Shown here: positions 33,675 through 45,500 of the stretch, in pieces | Layout: the number at the start of each line of letters is the position of its first letter | How positions within the stretch are numbered: position 1 is the first letter of the stretch | Origin: Enoplolaimus lenunculus | Taxonomy: Eukaryota; Nematoda; Enoplea; Enoplida; Thoracostomopsidae | Length of the DNA: 64,000 nt | Direction: 5' to 3' | Assembly: GCA_030248215.1 (NCBI GenBank) | Contig: JASANG010001674.1 | Location: 1 to 64,000 of the forward strand | Translations under genes and position numbers: made by a program | Notes under the pieces: model-generated | Told to the model about the DNA's origin: nothing | Databases searched by the model: none | Seen by the model: the letters and a program-made list of their open reading frames with translations, nothing else

Positions 33675-35631
33675 GTTCTGTATATCATAGGGACACGGTA
33701 GTGTCACTATTATATGTTTCTTCCAAAAGTGTTCACGTCTCTCTTATGTTTCTATCAAAAGTCTATTATTTCTACTATTCTGTTTTGGTGGTATTTATAT
33801 ACAAACGTATGTCATTCAAGATCATGGCAACAGGTGTTCACGCGCTATATTTAAAGAAAAAAATTGTCGAAGTAATAAACGTAAACGTTTTCATAAGAAT
33901 CGGAAGCGCAAAGTTTCGCCTTCGTATTTGGATTCAAATCTTGTCGCAAGGTGTTCTACAGAATCGTAGATTGTAACAATCCAATTTTTTATGTGCTACA
34001 TAAGTTATCTCAACCATATACGTTAAGCTATTTATTTAACGAAAATACTATTGTTTAGTACGTATATATGCGAAACATGTTAAGTGGACAATTACGAAAA
34101 ACATTAGCTTATATATGATTACAAATTAGTAACATAGCTAGTTTTTTTGTGTATTTTTTGCCAAGACGCGTTTTTGAAAACCCAGACGTAACCTCAAGTT
34201 GTCGAAAACTGTTTATTTACGAGCTAGAACCTTATGGCTGCAAAGCTTTTCATTCAAAGTGGTGGTCCCTTAAAGTTTAACATTTTATTATATAAAACAT
34301 ACAAACCTTTTCCAAATTTGTGCAACGAATAACATTAGTAAAGCTTATATTTTGCGAATATGTGAATGATAGAGACTCTTTATAAATCTCTGCATGTTTT
34401 AATAATTTTTTTGGTCATCTCGAATCGTTAGCTGTGCAAATATGAAAATAGTACCGTTGAACTCGGCTCGTCGAGATCTGTGTGACGCCATGGTGGATGC
34501 AGCAATTTCAAAAGGATCGGTCGCTCAACGTATAATACTGCAAAAAAGACGAGAACGAAGTCGAACGCTAATTTAATGCTGAATCTTAATGCAAAACATT
34601 TCTCTTGATTCAAGTTGTGGTGGTTCAGGCCGGAGTGGCACCCACTGCATCCGCCAGTGGTATTAAAGACACTTTTTATTTAATTCGTAGTAGGTGCCTA
34701 GATTTTACATTCGCTGGGTTTTTTTCTAAACCTAGATTTACATTTAAGCTCAAAGTTTACGCGTAAAGTACAGATATCAGTTTTGATTTACTGCTCGATG
34801 TATTATTGGTAGCACCAAGTTGAGCACTGAAATGTCCAAAACTCGGTTTAGAATATTTGAAGACAAATAAGGTTCCCAAAGCAAGCAGTCTCTTTCAAAA
34901 ACGTGACGCTCGAACACAGCGGGCTCTCATTATGGTATGAACCGGCCCGGATTTTTCAGGCCCACGCCCGGCCGCCTTAGTTTTTCGTTTTCGAAAAGAA
35001 AACAAGAATAAGTTACAAAGCAAACCTTATAGTTGCGGATTCGCAGTTTTGACTGCGGATGGAATTGCATTATTAGAATTTCTTGTACAATTAAGAGGAA
35101 ACGAACAAAAGTGTGTTTCAAGCAATTTTCCACGTCCGCATGTTGATGCAAATGCGTATTCAGCATGTTTCACAAAATATTTGTTGCAGCCATATTTTTA
35201 AATGCTGCGCTTTCCAATTATGTATTTAACTCAATTCATGTGTGAAATACAAAATGGGAAGTATCGGAATCAGTATTCTTCCAAAATACCGATTACAATA
35301 CCGATACGGATGTTTGGTTCTACACTACTATGCAGCATAAAATCAGTTTTCACTAGAGCAAGTACTTATCAAATGTATTGATTTTCTATTTGAATTCAAA
35401 CAATTTATATGAATTAAAATATATTAGCATTATAAATTGAGCGAGTTACCTAATAAATAAAAATGAAATTAGGAAAGCGCGACTTTTGTGATTGTGAAAC
35501 TGTAGTTTTTAATTTTCATGGAAATATGGCTTAACAATTCTAAAACAATTATAACGTGAGTATATATGACTTTAAATTTGAATATTTTCGCACTTAAGGT
35601 AAATTTACATCAAATTTCTTCCTAAAACTTA

Positions 35632-36783
35632 GTAACTTGAACGAAAAGTGTCCGATGTGGCCATAGAAAACGATATGTTTCGGGTAGTAAGATTTTTAGT
35701 TCAATACCGCTAGTATTACAATTTCCATGCATGCGTATAAAGTTTTAAAACTAGATTAATTTGATGCCAATCAGCGTCCTCCCGAAACACGACACAACAA
35801 TACTATAGAATTAATAAAAGTTAAATCATTGAGTTTGATTGACTGCGTAACGGAAACATATCCGCAACTTTTTCGGAGAAAGGTCACAATAGATAGTAAA
35901 GTGTCCCGACGAGGCTGTAGAAAACGATAACGCATCAAGTTTTGGAGCTGCATAAATTTTGTACCGTAGTGCCCTCTCCATACTTGGCTAAACGGTACCC
36001 AGATTTTAAACTTTTAAAACATTAAAATATTTGAGTGAGTACGTAGCGAAACAATATTTGCAACTTTGCTGACGAAATCTGCGTTGTATTCCAATGACGG
36101 CCAATGTAAAGATCAGGGGCGGAACGTTTTTCTGCGGGCCTAGAATAGAATAAGCTTAAGGTTTAGATTAATTTTTTGCTTGGCTTAGGCTTAGGGTTAT
36201 GCTCATGCTAACGCTTATGCTTAGCCTTAGGATTTGGAATATGCTTATAATACTGATCCGCTCCTGTTCTTTACATTGAGCCAATTGACGAACAAACACG
36301 TTTTTAATATTGGGTCACCAGTATTTTACGCTTAGTTTCCACTTATATACTCTTTTTAAAACCCAAAATTTTTCTGCATATATTCGAAACTTTAGTTTAC
36401 TTACTAAGTGCAAGAAACTAATGTCACGAGTGTGTACTCAAATTTTTTACATCAACCATAATTCGTCATTTATATCCTAGTATTTATTTCTTGTTTTATT
36501 ATTTCGAAACAGTGGATCACATGTCTATTTGGCCGCTGTCAGAGAAAGTTGCGGATATGTTTCCGTTACGCAGTCAATCAAACTCAATGATTTAACTTTT
36601 ATTAATTCTATAGTATTGTTGTGTCATGTTTTGGGAGGACGCTGGTTGGCATCAAATTAATCTAGTTTTAAAACTTTATACGCATGCATGGAAATTGTAA
36701 TACTAGCGGTATTGAACCAAAAATCTTACTACCCGAAACATATCGTTTTCTATGGCCACATCGTGGCACTTTTCATTCTAGTT
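35632..36783. repeat. Large inverted repeat, roughly 250-bp arms
   Basis: The left arm (35632-35885) reads GGCCATAGAAAACGATATG, GTATTACAATTTCCATGCATG, AATGATTTAAC-type landmarks; the right arm (36541-36783) has them inverted in mirror order (ATTAATTCTATAGTATTGTTG, CATATCGTTTTCTATGGCC). The 650-base loop holds a TTAGGC MITE and a second, diverged piece of the arm (GTAGAAAACGATAACG at 35917). Confidence 0.85.
36099..36282. mobile_element. TTAGGC-bearing MITE inside the inverted-repeat loop
   Basis: Ends GGCCAATGTAAAGATCAGGG / TGTTCTTTACATTGAGCC; flanks roughly CCAATGAC and CCAATTGA. Interior GGCTTAGGCTTAGGGTTATG and diverged units. Confidence 0.8.
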
Positions 36784-37208
36784 TCTTCGTATTTGCGTTA
36801 TAAATGAAAAAATAACGTGTGATGCAAAAAAATTTTCGCGAGCCAACACTGGAAGCTAAAAAAATTGTTTGACTTCTGTTATGTTAACCATATTAAAGTT
36901 TTTATATATAATTAACCACAAACGGAAATGTGACTTGAGATTTCAGCTGAAATTCAGTGTTGCAACAGTTGACGTAAGAAATTTTTTGACCGACTTGTAA
37001 TAATTTATTTCATATTTCGAATTTTGTTAAGCTTGCTTTGAGAATGAGATTCTCTTAATTTTCAAAAATGATACGCTTACGCTGAGCTGGACACATATTT
37101 CTTATGCTCTTTTTCATTTATTATGGTTTCTTGTGTACTTTGCTATTTTGCATTTCATTATTTATTGTTCATCAAAGTAGTTTATGTGCTATGAAACATA
37201 ACCCTTAT

Positions 37209-37434
37209 GGTCAATGTTACTTTAAGGTGCGTAACTGCAAATTAAGCGTATTCCTAAGCCTATGCCTAAGCGTTGCAAAATTGAATTCCTAAGCCTAAGC
37301 CTAAGCCTAAGCGTTGCAAAATTAAATTCCTAAGCCTAAGCCTAAGCCTAAGCAAAAAATTGTAATCTAAAATCTAAATCTATTCTTTTTTACACCCACT
37401 AGAAACCTGGACGCCCCTTAAAGTAGCATGGGCC
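37209..37434. mobile_element. TTAGGC-bearing MITE, AAAGTAACAT subfamily
   Basis: Ends GGTCAATGTTACTTTAAGG / CCTTAAAGTAGCATGGGCC; flanks ACCCTTAT and ATCCTTAC agree at 6 of 8. Three blocks of CCTAAG units joined by CGTTGCAAAATTGAATTCC. Confidence 0.85.
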
Positions 37435-37774
37435 ATCCTTACATGGACTGGATTTTTTGTGATAAAATGGTAAGGTGCTCGCTTACAAATTTTCTCCCTC
37501 AGAAAATTGGCACATATATAGCATACATATTTGCGTTTCATAACATTTGCCAGCTTCCCGTCCCGTAAGAAATTTCTGGATCCGCCACTGCTTACAAAGC
37601 CGCGTATATCACATATTTCAGTTTCATTTTCAAAAATTTCAAATCCATACTCATCAACAGAAACCATCCAAGTTTTCAATTCAATTCCGCTATTTCATTC
37701 TATCAAAAACTTTAGTTTTTCAATACTTAAACCAGTTGTTTCTAATTTGTCATTTTACAGTTTACTGATTTTAG

Positions 37775-37945
37775 TGTGGTTTCACCGTTGTATTCAATCT
37801 CGAGTGCGTCACAAAAATAGTTTGCCTCGGTTGGTCAAGTTTTTTTCGCCGAGGAATACACAAATTTGAACTGATTCTTTGCATCGGATCGACGATAAAC
37901 ATCATAAAACCGCTGTATGATTTGAAGATATTCACCTATTTTCAG
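37775..37945 (+). CDS. NALCN: NALCN exon 14, repeat II S2-S3
   Basis: Residues 459-515. CGFTVVFNLECVTKIVCLGW aligns with human [20 protein letters not shown] (S2). Then FRRGIHKFELILCIGSTINI is S3, followed by DLKIFTYFQ. Other registers in the region are closed or give shadow frames. Acceptor TGATTTTAG; donor CAG|GTACGT; phase 0. Confidence 0.94.
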
Positions 37946-38414
37946 GTACGTTTTCAAATTGGAATTAATTTCGACCAAACTGAACGGTCGCATTCTGAAA
38001 TATACCTACCCACGCAAATATGAATTACTTACCCGCGGGTATACCCGCGCTAAAAAGAACGACCCACGACCTACCTTTTACCCGCGACTAAAGTTAAACC
38101 ATAATTTTAAAGATTGCTGGTGATTTGCACTTTAATGAAGTTTTATGTTTATAGCTCCAATGAATTTTACACATGAAAGTTTACTAGAAACAACAAAATT
38201 TCACACCCAAAGCACCGGTATAAACATTGCACAGCATCTGACCAGAATCAAACAAACCATAGCGCGTTACGTAACATCTGAAAGCTTTCTCGTAGTAGTT
38301 CATGCCCCCTCATTAGCTGAATGATGGCATCACCGCCCTGCTTTATATGTTGCACCGACATGCGTTGTTCTTAGCAATATTTGGTTAGTAAGATTATCAG
38401 ATGATTATCTGTCA

Positions 38415-38614
38415 GGGTGTAACCGGATATCCGTTTCCTTTTCCGGTTATATCGGTGTCCGTTACGGTTAGTTGCAATACTGGATTTATATCACTAACGA
38501 AAGGGGGTGGAGGGCCGGTTAAAAATAAATAACAGTCCGTAACCGAATAACAAGGGGGCACCCTCTGGAGCCAAATAAACAATAGTCAGTCTACCTTTTA
38601 TTCGGGTCACTACA
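38415..38614. mobile_element. Relic pair: CAGGGTGTAACCGG end and TA-flanked MITE end
   Basis: TCAGGGTGTAACCGGATATC is one end of a hAT-like element. From about 38475, AAATAAATAACAGTCCGTAACC and CTTTTATTCGGGTCACTAC are the 3' part of a TA-flanked element, probably inserted into it. Confidence 0.55.
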
Positions 38615-38984
38615 TTAGTAACCAGCGTATGTTTTGCACGTTAACACATAAAAGGTTGGCGCGGATAAGAACTGTCAATTATTTTCCCGCGTGATACAAA
38701 TCTTTACGCGCGGGTATACCCGTGCCTGAACTTTTTTACCCGACCCGCGATTACCCGCGGGTATTGCTCAACTCTGATTGAGCACTTGTATAAGATTTAA
38801 AAACTGACCGGATACGCTTAGACATTTAAGGATTTTTTGGGATGCCATCGGGTTGTTTAAATTCTATCATTTTGTTAGGTTGTTCACTTATTCAGCTTGC
38901 GGAGCAATGGCAAAGGATTAGCTGCCCCACTGATATAAGTGTTAATTTCATGGAACGCAAAAGTTCACACCACATAAATACATA

Positions 38985-39090
38985 TTATCTTCTCAAGCGT
39001 AAACGTAGGCTCGCTTAGGCTTCGGCTGAGGCTTATGCTAAACCTCAGCTTGAACGTAAGCCTATGCCTCAGCTTAATTTTTATTAAACC
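38985..39090. repeat. Decayed TTAGGC-type patch
   Basis: AGCGTAAACGTAGGCTCGC, GGCTTCGGCTGAGGCTTATG and CGTAAGCCTATGCCTCAGC units without clear ends. Confidence 0.45.
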
Positions 39091-39321
39091 GGTGATTTTG
39101 TGTGTGACGGGGTTATTTTTATGGGAGAGGGAAGCAAACAAATAAATAAACCAGATGGGACGATTTGTGAGTCTTTTATTTTGTAAAACCAGCCTGAGAG
39201 ATGAAGAAATGGCTTGCAGTTCCACTTCTTGTTGAACCAATATTCAATTGGTTACAAAATTAGCAGCTCAAAGTTTTGTTGAGAGTAAAGTTGTCTGTGC
39301 GATAAATTGTATGAACGCCGT

Positions 39322-39533
39322 GCATTGCAAAAAAAGGTGAGTCAAATTGAATCTCTCCGAAATAGGTTCTGCGGGACTACACAAACTGAGTCAAATTCGA
39401 CTCCATCAGAGTCAAGCTCGACTCACTAAGTCACACGTTTGAGTCGAGTGGAGTCGAATTTTGACTCAGTTTGTTTAGTCCCGTAGAGCCTATTTCGAAG
39501 AGAGTCCACTTGACTCACCATTTTTTGCTGTGT
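39322..39533. mobile_element. Foldback element
   Basis: Arms as at 5547 and 12872 (GGTGAGTCAAATTGAATCTC / GAGTCCACTTGACTCACC) with the same GACTC/GAGTC-rich centre. Nearly identical to the 12872 copy. Confidence 0.85.
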
Positions 39534-39841
39534 GGTGTCCGTAGGAAACAGATGAATATCTTAACGGGTAACTCACGGAATAGCTAAGCAGATTATTCTC
39601 GCAAGTACATTGCGACATGCGACATGCAAAATTTCTTATTTTAGCCCTAGTTCTATTATACTCAGATCGACAAGTAATTGCTTCTTTGAGGGGGTAAAAT
39701 TGCAAGGTAGGACCTTATCATTTTATCACAAAAAATTCTGAGGGAGAATAATTGTAGTTTAGGAACCTTGCCATTTTAGCATAAAAATTTCTGAGCTGGG
39801 GTGCGTACGCCCCCCTGTGAATTAGCTAGTGCTTGTGCGTA

Positions 39842-40079
39842 GTGTAGCGACTCGAATAAGATGGGGTACTAAAAAGGGGCCCGTTTTGAGTCCAAATCAA
39901 TAGGAGTACGTATTCCTAATAAGAGTCCGTAAGCGGATAGAGTCCCTAAACCCTAATTAGAATCCACAAATGTCAATTATCCCTAACTGTAGCGCATAAA
40001 TGACTCCAGGACAAAATATAGTTGAGTTGGAAACTTTAAAGTATATATATCAGTCCCTCTCTTATTCGGATCACTACAG
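39842..40079. mobile_element. TA-type MITE, internally deleted
   Basis: Ends GTGTAGCGACTCGAATAAG / CTTATTCGGATCACTACAG, 238 bp, lacking the CTCTCCAGAGGG half. The ends carry several changes. Confidence 0.75.
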
Positions 40080-40213
40080 TAACGGATATAACGCAAATAT
40101 GAAATGCAGTTTGGCTAATAAAATGTTGTTTCGTAATGAAGTTTTCAATATTATTTTTAGGAACAATTTGATTAACACAAAATATTTACCGAAACGTTTT
40201 ATCACATTTTTAG

Positions 40214-40273
40214 GTTTTTCGAGTCATGAGACTAATAAAAGCGTCACCGATGCTTGAAGACTTTGTGTATAAG
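40214..40273 (+). CDS. NALCN: NALCN exon 15, repeat II S4
   Basis: Residues 516-535, only 60 bases. VFRVMRLIKASPMLEDFVYK aligns residue for residue with human [20 protein letters not shown], the short S4 of repeat II. Acceptor CATTTTTAG, donor AAG|GTATGA, phase 0. Its size would hide it from open-frame scans; homology and splice sites support it. Confidence 0.94.
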
Positions 40274-40309
40274 GTATGAAATGGGGCTCTAGCACACATC
40301 CCCTCTCGA

Positions 40310-40410
40310 TTTTGGTTAAGACTTCGGGTTGGGTTCAGGTGAGTTTTTTCTGAAACCCAACTGTAAGTTCAAACCTGAGCCTAAGAATTAGCGTAAGCCT
40401 ATAAATCTGT
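40310..40410. repeat. Decayed TTAGGC-type patch
   Basis: GTTGGGTTCAGGTGAG and AACCTGAGCCTAAGAATTAG units; ends absent. Lies in intron 15. Confidence 0.35.
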
Positions 40411-40530
40411 TGGAAAGTGTTCAGGAGAGAAATTCAGTAATATCGCTATTTGGTTTGTGATCTCTAAAGTAGTTTAGCGTTATTCTGAACCTAATACAGG
40501 TACGTTTCTTTCGCAGTTCTTCCATACATT

Positions 40531-40735
40531 AGCCAATGTAAAGAACAGGGGCGGAACCGTATTAACAGCATATTCCTAAACCGAAACCTAAGCTTAAGCT
40601 TAAGCCTAAGTCTGAGCGTAAGAACGAGTTTATTCCTAGCCTAAGCCTAAGCCAAACAAAAATTACTCTAAAGCTTAAGCTTACTCCATTGCAGTACCAC
40701 AGAAAAACGTTCCGACCCTGATCTTTACATGGGCC
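40531..40735. mobile_element. TTAGGC-bearing MITE with exact 8-bp duplication
   Basis: Ends AGCCAATGTAAAGAACAGG / TGATCTTTACATGGGCC; flanks CATACATT on both sides (40523-40530, 40736-40743). It finishes 39 bases before NALCN exon 16. Confidence 0.9.
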
Positions 40736-40774
40736 CATACATTTATAGTTGTATTTACTTTTAACCTTTGCCAG

Positions 40775-40906
40775 ATTTTCGGTCCTGGCAAAAAACTTGG
40801 CGGACTAATCTTGTTTACAATGGCGTTGCTGATAATAACATCGAGTATTTCGTTACAACTGTTTTGTTTCGTTCAAGGTCTGGAACGATTTCGCACATTT
40901 CCTGAA
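40775..40906 (+). CDS. NALCN: NALCN exon 16, repeat II S5
   Basis: Residues 536-579. It starts [20 protein letters not shown], the S4-S5 linker and S5, followed by SSISLQLFCFVQGLERFRTF of the turret, matching human [20 protein letters not shown] and AISLQMFCFV. Acceptor CTTTGCCAG; donor GAA|GTAAGA; phase 0. TTAGGC and hAT-like elements lie 39 bases before and 37 bases after it. Confidence 0.95.
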
Positions 40907-40943
40907 GTAAGACAAACGTTTCAAATTTGTTCCTGGTACGGAT

Positions 40944-41138
40944 CAGGGCCGCAGAAGCCATCCCCATACCCCCATTTGGGGCGCACCCACCCCTAAAAGG
41001 CCCCCACCGTAACCGGTTGAAACAAAAACCGTTTAAGTTTTAAAATGCGCCTGACTTTTCGCTCGCTTCGCTCGAGAGTTTGGAGGCCCCCACTATGGAA
41101 TTTGGGGTGAGCACCCACTCCTGCGTGCTCCGGCACTG
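40944..41138. mobile_element. hAT-like MITE, CCGGTTGAAAC family
   Basis: Begins CAGGGCCGCAGAAGCC and ends CTCCGGCACTG; flanks GTACGGAT and GTACGGAC differ at one base. Starts 37 bases after the exon 16 donor. Confidence 0.85.
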
Positions 41139-41380
41139 GTACGGACTATGTAGATTGTATATAGAAAACACTCGGTCATAATGCTAATAAAACGTAATGC
41201 TGAGCAGATACCCATAGTCATCAGTCAGATTATAAAGCTTTCAGTTCAAATGAACGCTGCCTAAAATGGAAGGGTTGAAGTATGTAACTGAGGTTTAAAG
41301 TGAACAAAATTTCAAATAATCTACTGTTGTTACAAGTTTCAATTTTTTTCACACAATATGCTAATCTGTATAACAATTGT

Positions 41381-41587
41381 GGCCCATGTATAGAGCAGGG
41401 CCGGAACAGTAGTATAAGCATATTCCTAAGCCTAAGCCTAAACCAAAGCCTAAGCCTAAGCCTAAGCCCATGGATGAGCCTATTCCTAAGCCTAAGTCTA
41501 AGCCTAAGCAAAAATTAGTCTAAAGCTTAAACTGACTCTATTATAGCCCCTCCGGAAAACGGTCCGGGCCTGTTGTATACATGAGCC
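41381..41587. mobile_element. TTAGGC-bearing MITE
   Basis: Ends GGCCCATGTATAGAGCAGGG / CCTGTTGTATACATGAGCC; flanks ACAATTGT and ACAATTGC differ at one base. Array of CCTAAG units with CCCATGGATGAGCCTATTCC in the middle. Confidence 0.88.
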
Positions 41588-42171
41588 ACAATTGCTTATC
41601 GACAGCCCAACGGGACGGCTTTTCAGCTTCCGCTTCCACAGGCCAGCCGGCGTCCATGAAAGTTGACGCGATCATAAACATTGACCATGAGCGAGTGATA
41701 TGTTTCCGACCGTATTCATTGTATCGAATAGCAGCCGTATTCGCTCAACGAGTTGTAATATATGAAATCATTCATGTGTTGCACTATCATCATTCATTAG
41801 AAAAATTTTCCAATATTGTCAGATAGTTGACGGCCCTAATACAACCATTCCGATGCTACCTCGAGTATTCTGTGCATTCTTGGGCGCCCGTTCTGAAACG
41901 TGTGTGGGTCACTGACCCCCACTCTTTGAGTAAGAAAACTTGGTAGGCGTTTTTGACCCCCACTTTTGAATCACAACTAACTTGACGGGGTAATTTGTAC
42001 CCAAAACGTCTGTCAGACTCATTGCCCGATATAAATTGGATCATCGCTAAAAGTTATCTGGTAAATTTCTGACAAAATGAAGTCAAATTTAAGCAAAATG
42101 CAGACACTGCTTATTGCTTATTTTACTTTTCATTTTTAAGCTTTGAAGATCGTAAACTGAAAAATTTTCGC

Positions 42172-42442
42172 TTAACCCTTTCTCACATGAATATTTTCTA
42201 TTTCACCTGAGACCTACATTTATGCTAGGATTTGAACTCCAGTGACTGAACTGGGAGGCGTATACCATCACCACTCAGCTATAGGAGCTTGACGCTCGAG
42301 CCCAAGGGGGCTCTCACGTCTTGTGGTGATTTAGTACTATGTATACGTGTTGCAGTTGTTAAACACGGTGCGCTATATACTGTTTAACGTATATACACTG
42401 CGCTGAGTTGCCAATAGGCAACTCAATGTGAGAAGGGGTTAA
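42172..42442 (-). mobile_element. TTAA-flanked piggyBac-like MITE with tRNA-like core
   Basis: TTAA at both borders, 271 bp, ends CCCTTTCTCACATGAA / CAATGTGAGAAGGGG. The minus-strand A box TAGCTGAGTGG is unchanged; the B box region reads GTTCAAATCC. Confidence 0.88.
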
Positions 42443-42826
42443 TCACGTCTAACAGTTATGTATTGTTCAGTTATAACAAATTGTGGTTTGATCAACCATC
42501 GCTTCTTTGAAAGGGTGAACAACTCTAAATTACTGAATTGACCACGTCACTTTTCAGAGTAGATTGGCGTCTGTTTGCGCACTACCGCAAAATTATCGTA
42601 CTGTCGTGATTCTTCTGCATTCACTGGCATTGCAGGATAGGGACGCTCTTGCGCGTGCACTCGCCTAAACAGCGACAATCTCGTTCCGGGACTTGTCTCT
42701 ATTCTTTCGGCTCATGTTATCAAAATGCACAGTGAAGATAAGAGAATGCGGACACGACAAAAACCTACCAAGAAAAAAATCTTGCAAGAGTATTTTCGTT
42801 ACCTCAAATATTGCGGCTTGGGCAAC

Positions 42827-42912
42827 AGGATTAGCTTAAGCTTTACACTATATTTTTGCTTATTCTTAGGCTTCAGAAATATGTTTATACTACTGTTACG
42901 ATCATCTAAAAT
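42827..42912. repeat. Decayed TTAGGC-type element before exon 17
   Basis: GATTAGCTTAAGCTTTACAC, TTGCTTATTCTTAGGCTTC and AATATGTTTATACTACTG follow the family landmarks; the array is reduced to one or two units. Confidence 0.5.
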
Positions 42913-42934
42913 ACCATTTGCGTGTGTGTTTTAG

Positions 42935-43090
<156 letters not shown>

Positions 43091-43383
43091 TGATAATAAA
43101 TGGTTTCATAGATTCAAACCACTGGCGAATCTAAGATGGCACCCAGGATAAGACCTCCCAACAGGAATCAAAACCGAAATTTTGAGCCATGATTTATTTC
43201 TAAATTGCGTTTGGGATCACGGTCGCTTCGCTGGTGAGTGTTTTCAGTGTCGTTTCTTGCGCAAAACCTTTGCGCCAGAAATTCCTGGATCCGCCAAAGA
43301 GACGAACAATTTATCAAGACAGAAGCTTGTATTGGTTGTCAAAATGTTGCGCATGCCTGACGGCAACCATTAAAGAAATATTG

Positions 43384-43536
43384 GGTCAATGATACTTTGA
43401 GGACGTAACAATAGATTAAGCGTATTCGTAAGCCTAAGCGTAAGCCTAAGCCTAAACAAAAAAGTAATCTAGAATCTAAACCTACTATTTTATACACCCA
43501 CCAGAAACCTGGACTCCCCTTAAAGTAACATGGGCC
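43384..43536. mobile_element. TTAGGC-bearing MITE, AAAGTAACAT subfamily
   Basis: Ends GGTCAATGATACTTTGAGG / CCTTAAAGTAACATGGGCC; flanks share AATATTG with a one-base offset. Short single array GTAAGCCTAAGCGTAAGCC. Confidence 0.82.
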
Positions 43537-44013
43537 AATATTGAATAGTCAGTCTTGGTTTGACGAAGGCTAACGTCAATTATACGTCAGTATATACGAA
43601 TGTGTTTTGACTTTATTTGTTTTTGGTAGCATTTCCTAATTAACAGAAATATACTTGTCAAATTCATTCAAGTGTCACTGTCGCAGCATCCATGACTGGG
43701 TTTTTCCCAGGGTTCAGGGTAGAGACCCAAATACAGAGACGGATCCGAGATTTTTCTGCGAAAAATCTGTGATTGGCCGAGCATTCCTCAAACCCTGACG
43801 TGTTTTAGTAGTGTGCAGCAGTTGATCCAAAGAAAGGATGCATACAGGCGAATGGCGAAGAAAAGTCGCTACTGAAGCGAGCGAGAAACCAAATAAGAGG
43901 CTAACATTGCGGTTGTTGACCTAAATTGCCCCGAAAGAGCAAAATTTTTCAAATTAGCACGCCGAATCGGTTTTACCGTGGGTCTCTTGAGGCTCGGAAC
44001 CCATACGGGGTAG

Positions 44014-44388
<375 letters not shown>

Positions 44389-44763
44389 TGAACTGTGAGA
44401 TAGGTCAGCCGTCCGCCTTGTAAAGTATCTCCAAAAACGGGAACTACGTCTTACGGAAGACAGTTCGCGAGGCGAGCGAAAGACCAAATAAGCGTTAATA
44501 ACTGAGTGTGTGACCTGATGCGCGCTGGAGGCGTAAAATTCGAAACTCGTATACCTGATCGTCTTTGACGGACCCAAGACCCCATGGGCTCCTCATAGGC
44601 AAGATCCAGGGGAGGGGGTGTGGCAGTCGCAGCACTGGCCTTACGAAAATCGCTGTAATAATTGCAAGCTTGTACCAAATTTTTGAAAATATATTTGTTC
44701 GGAATGGCTTTGAAAGGATTGCAAAAGTTTGCTGTTAAAACGCATTAGTTAACGAAATGCCCA

Positions 44764-45279
44764 TTAACCCCTTGTCACATAGAGTGGACTATGGGCAACT
44801 TAGCGCAGTGAATATACGTTAAACAGTATATATCGCACAGTGTTTAACAATTGTAACACGTATACATAGTACTAAATCACCACAAGACGTGAGAGACCCC
44901 TCGGGCTCTAGCGTCAAGCTCCTATAGCAGAGTGGTGATGGTATACGCCTCCCACTCCAGTCAGTGGAGTTCGAATCCTAGCATAAAAGTACACACAAAA
45001 AATTATTTCTGAATTTATTCAGAAACGTGTTTTCTGTGATAGATCTGAAAAGTTTTTCTGATATTTAAGACAATTTTTCTAAAAACAACTGGTAAACGTC
45101 TATTTTCAGACATTTTTTATTAACTTTTTTATAACATTTCTATTATAACAGAAATACTTTTCAAGTGCACCTGGCTAATCATATTTCTTAAATATAAAAT
45201 TTTTTCTTAAATATCAGAGATATTATTATGAATGTATGTCTCCGATGAAATTGTAAATATACATGTGATAAAGGGTTAA
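44764..45279 (+). mobile_element. TTAA-flanked piggyBac-like MITE, interrupted
   Basis: Begins TTAACCCCTTGTCACATAG and ends GTGATAAAGGGTTAA. The tRNA-like core (GTTCGAATCC at 44969-44978) is on the + strand. A TA-flanked MITE splits it after GCATAAAAG, so the TTAA element is the older of the two. Confidence 0.85.
44992..45234. mobile_element. TA-flanked MITE nested in a TTAA element
   Basis: Starts CACACAAAAAATTATTTCTG and ends AGATATTATTATGAATG. TA at 44990-44991 and 45235-45236 is the duplicated target, since unbroken hosts read GCATAAAAGTATGTCTC. Confidence 0.88.
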
Positions 45280-45369
45280 TTTTGTTTTGTACTAATTTCT
45301 TTCGAAACATTTTTGTGAGCGTTCAAGTCACACATTGGTTATATGTCGTTGAATTAAATTTAATTTCAG

Positions 45370-45500
45370 ATTTCCAGAGCGTCCACAGCTGGTTACTCTT
45401 AAACGATTTCCAAACGATTTCCCAGTTCCAAGGATTCGCGAAACATTCACTCGACAGTTTGCTGAAGAAGAATCAGAAGATGCAGATGATAATGATCGTG
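45370..45500 (+). CDS. NALCN: NALCN exon 19, II-III linker
   Basis: Residues 673-716. FPERPQLVTLKRFPNDFPVP and RIRETFTRQF align with human [26 protein letters not shown] in two blocks. The exon ends in an acidic run (AEEESEDADDNDR). Acceptor TTAATTTCAG, donor G|GTATAG, phase 1. This linker region in the family contacts the UNC-79/UNC-80 partners. Confidence 0.93.

Larger units (their letters stand above)
33276..37774 (+). other. Intron 13, 4.5 kb, with a large inverted repeat
   Basis: Contains a hAT-like element near the left end, a roughly 250-bp-arm inverted repeat, and two TTAGGC elements, one inside the inverted repeat's loop. Bases 33690-35630 are AT-rich; they hold scraps (GACGCTCG near 34907, a TTAGGT-like patch near 34690-34760) and no exon-like frame. 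Bases 37440-37590 are GCGGATCC-type debris. Confidence 0.55.
37946..40213 (+). other. Intron 14, 2.3 kb
   Basis: Holds a GGTGTAACCGGAT-type relic at about 38415, a 3' part of a TA-flanked element, TTAGGC debris at 38985-39090, a foldback element and a deleted TA-flanked element. Bases 37990-38400 and 38640-38980 are AT-rich with repeated ACCCGCG motifs (TACCCGCGGGTAT near 38030 and 38755) that look like the two ends of a further small element. Confidence 0.5.
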
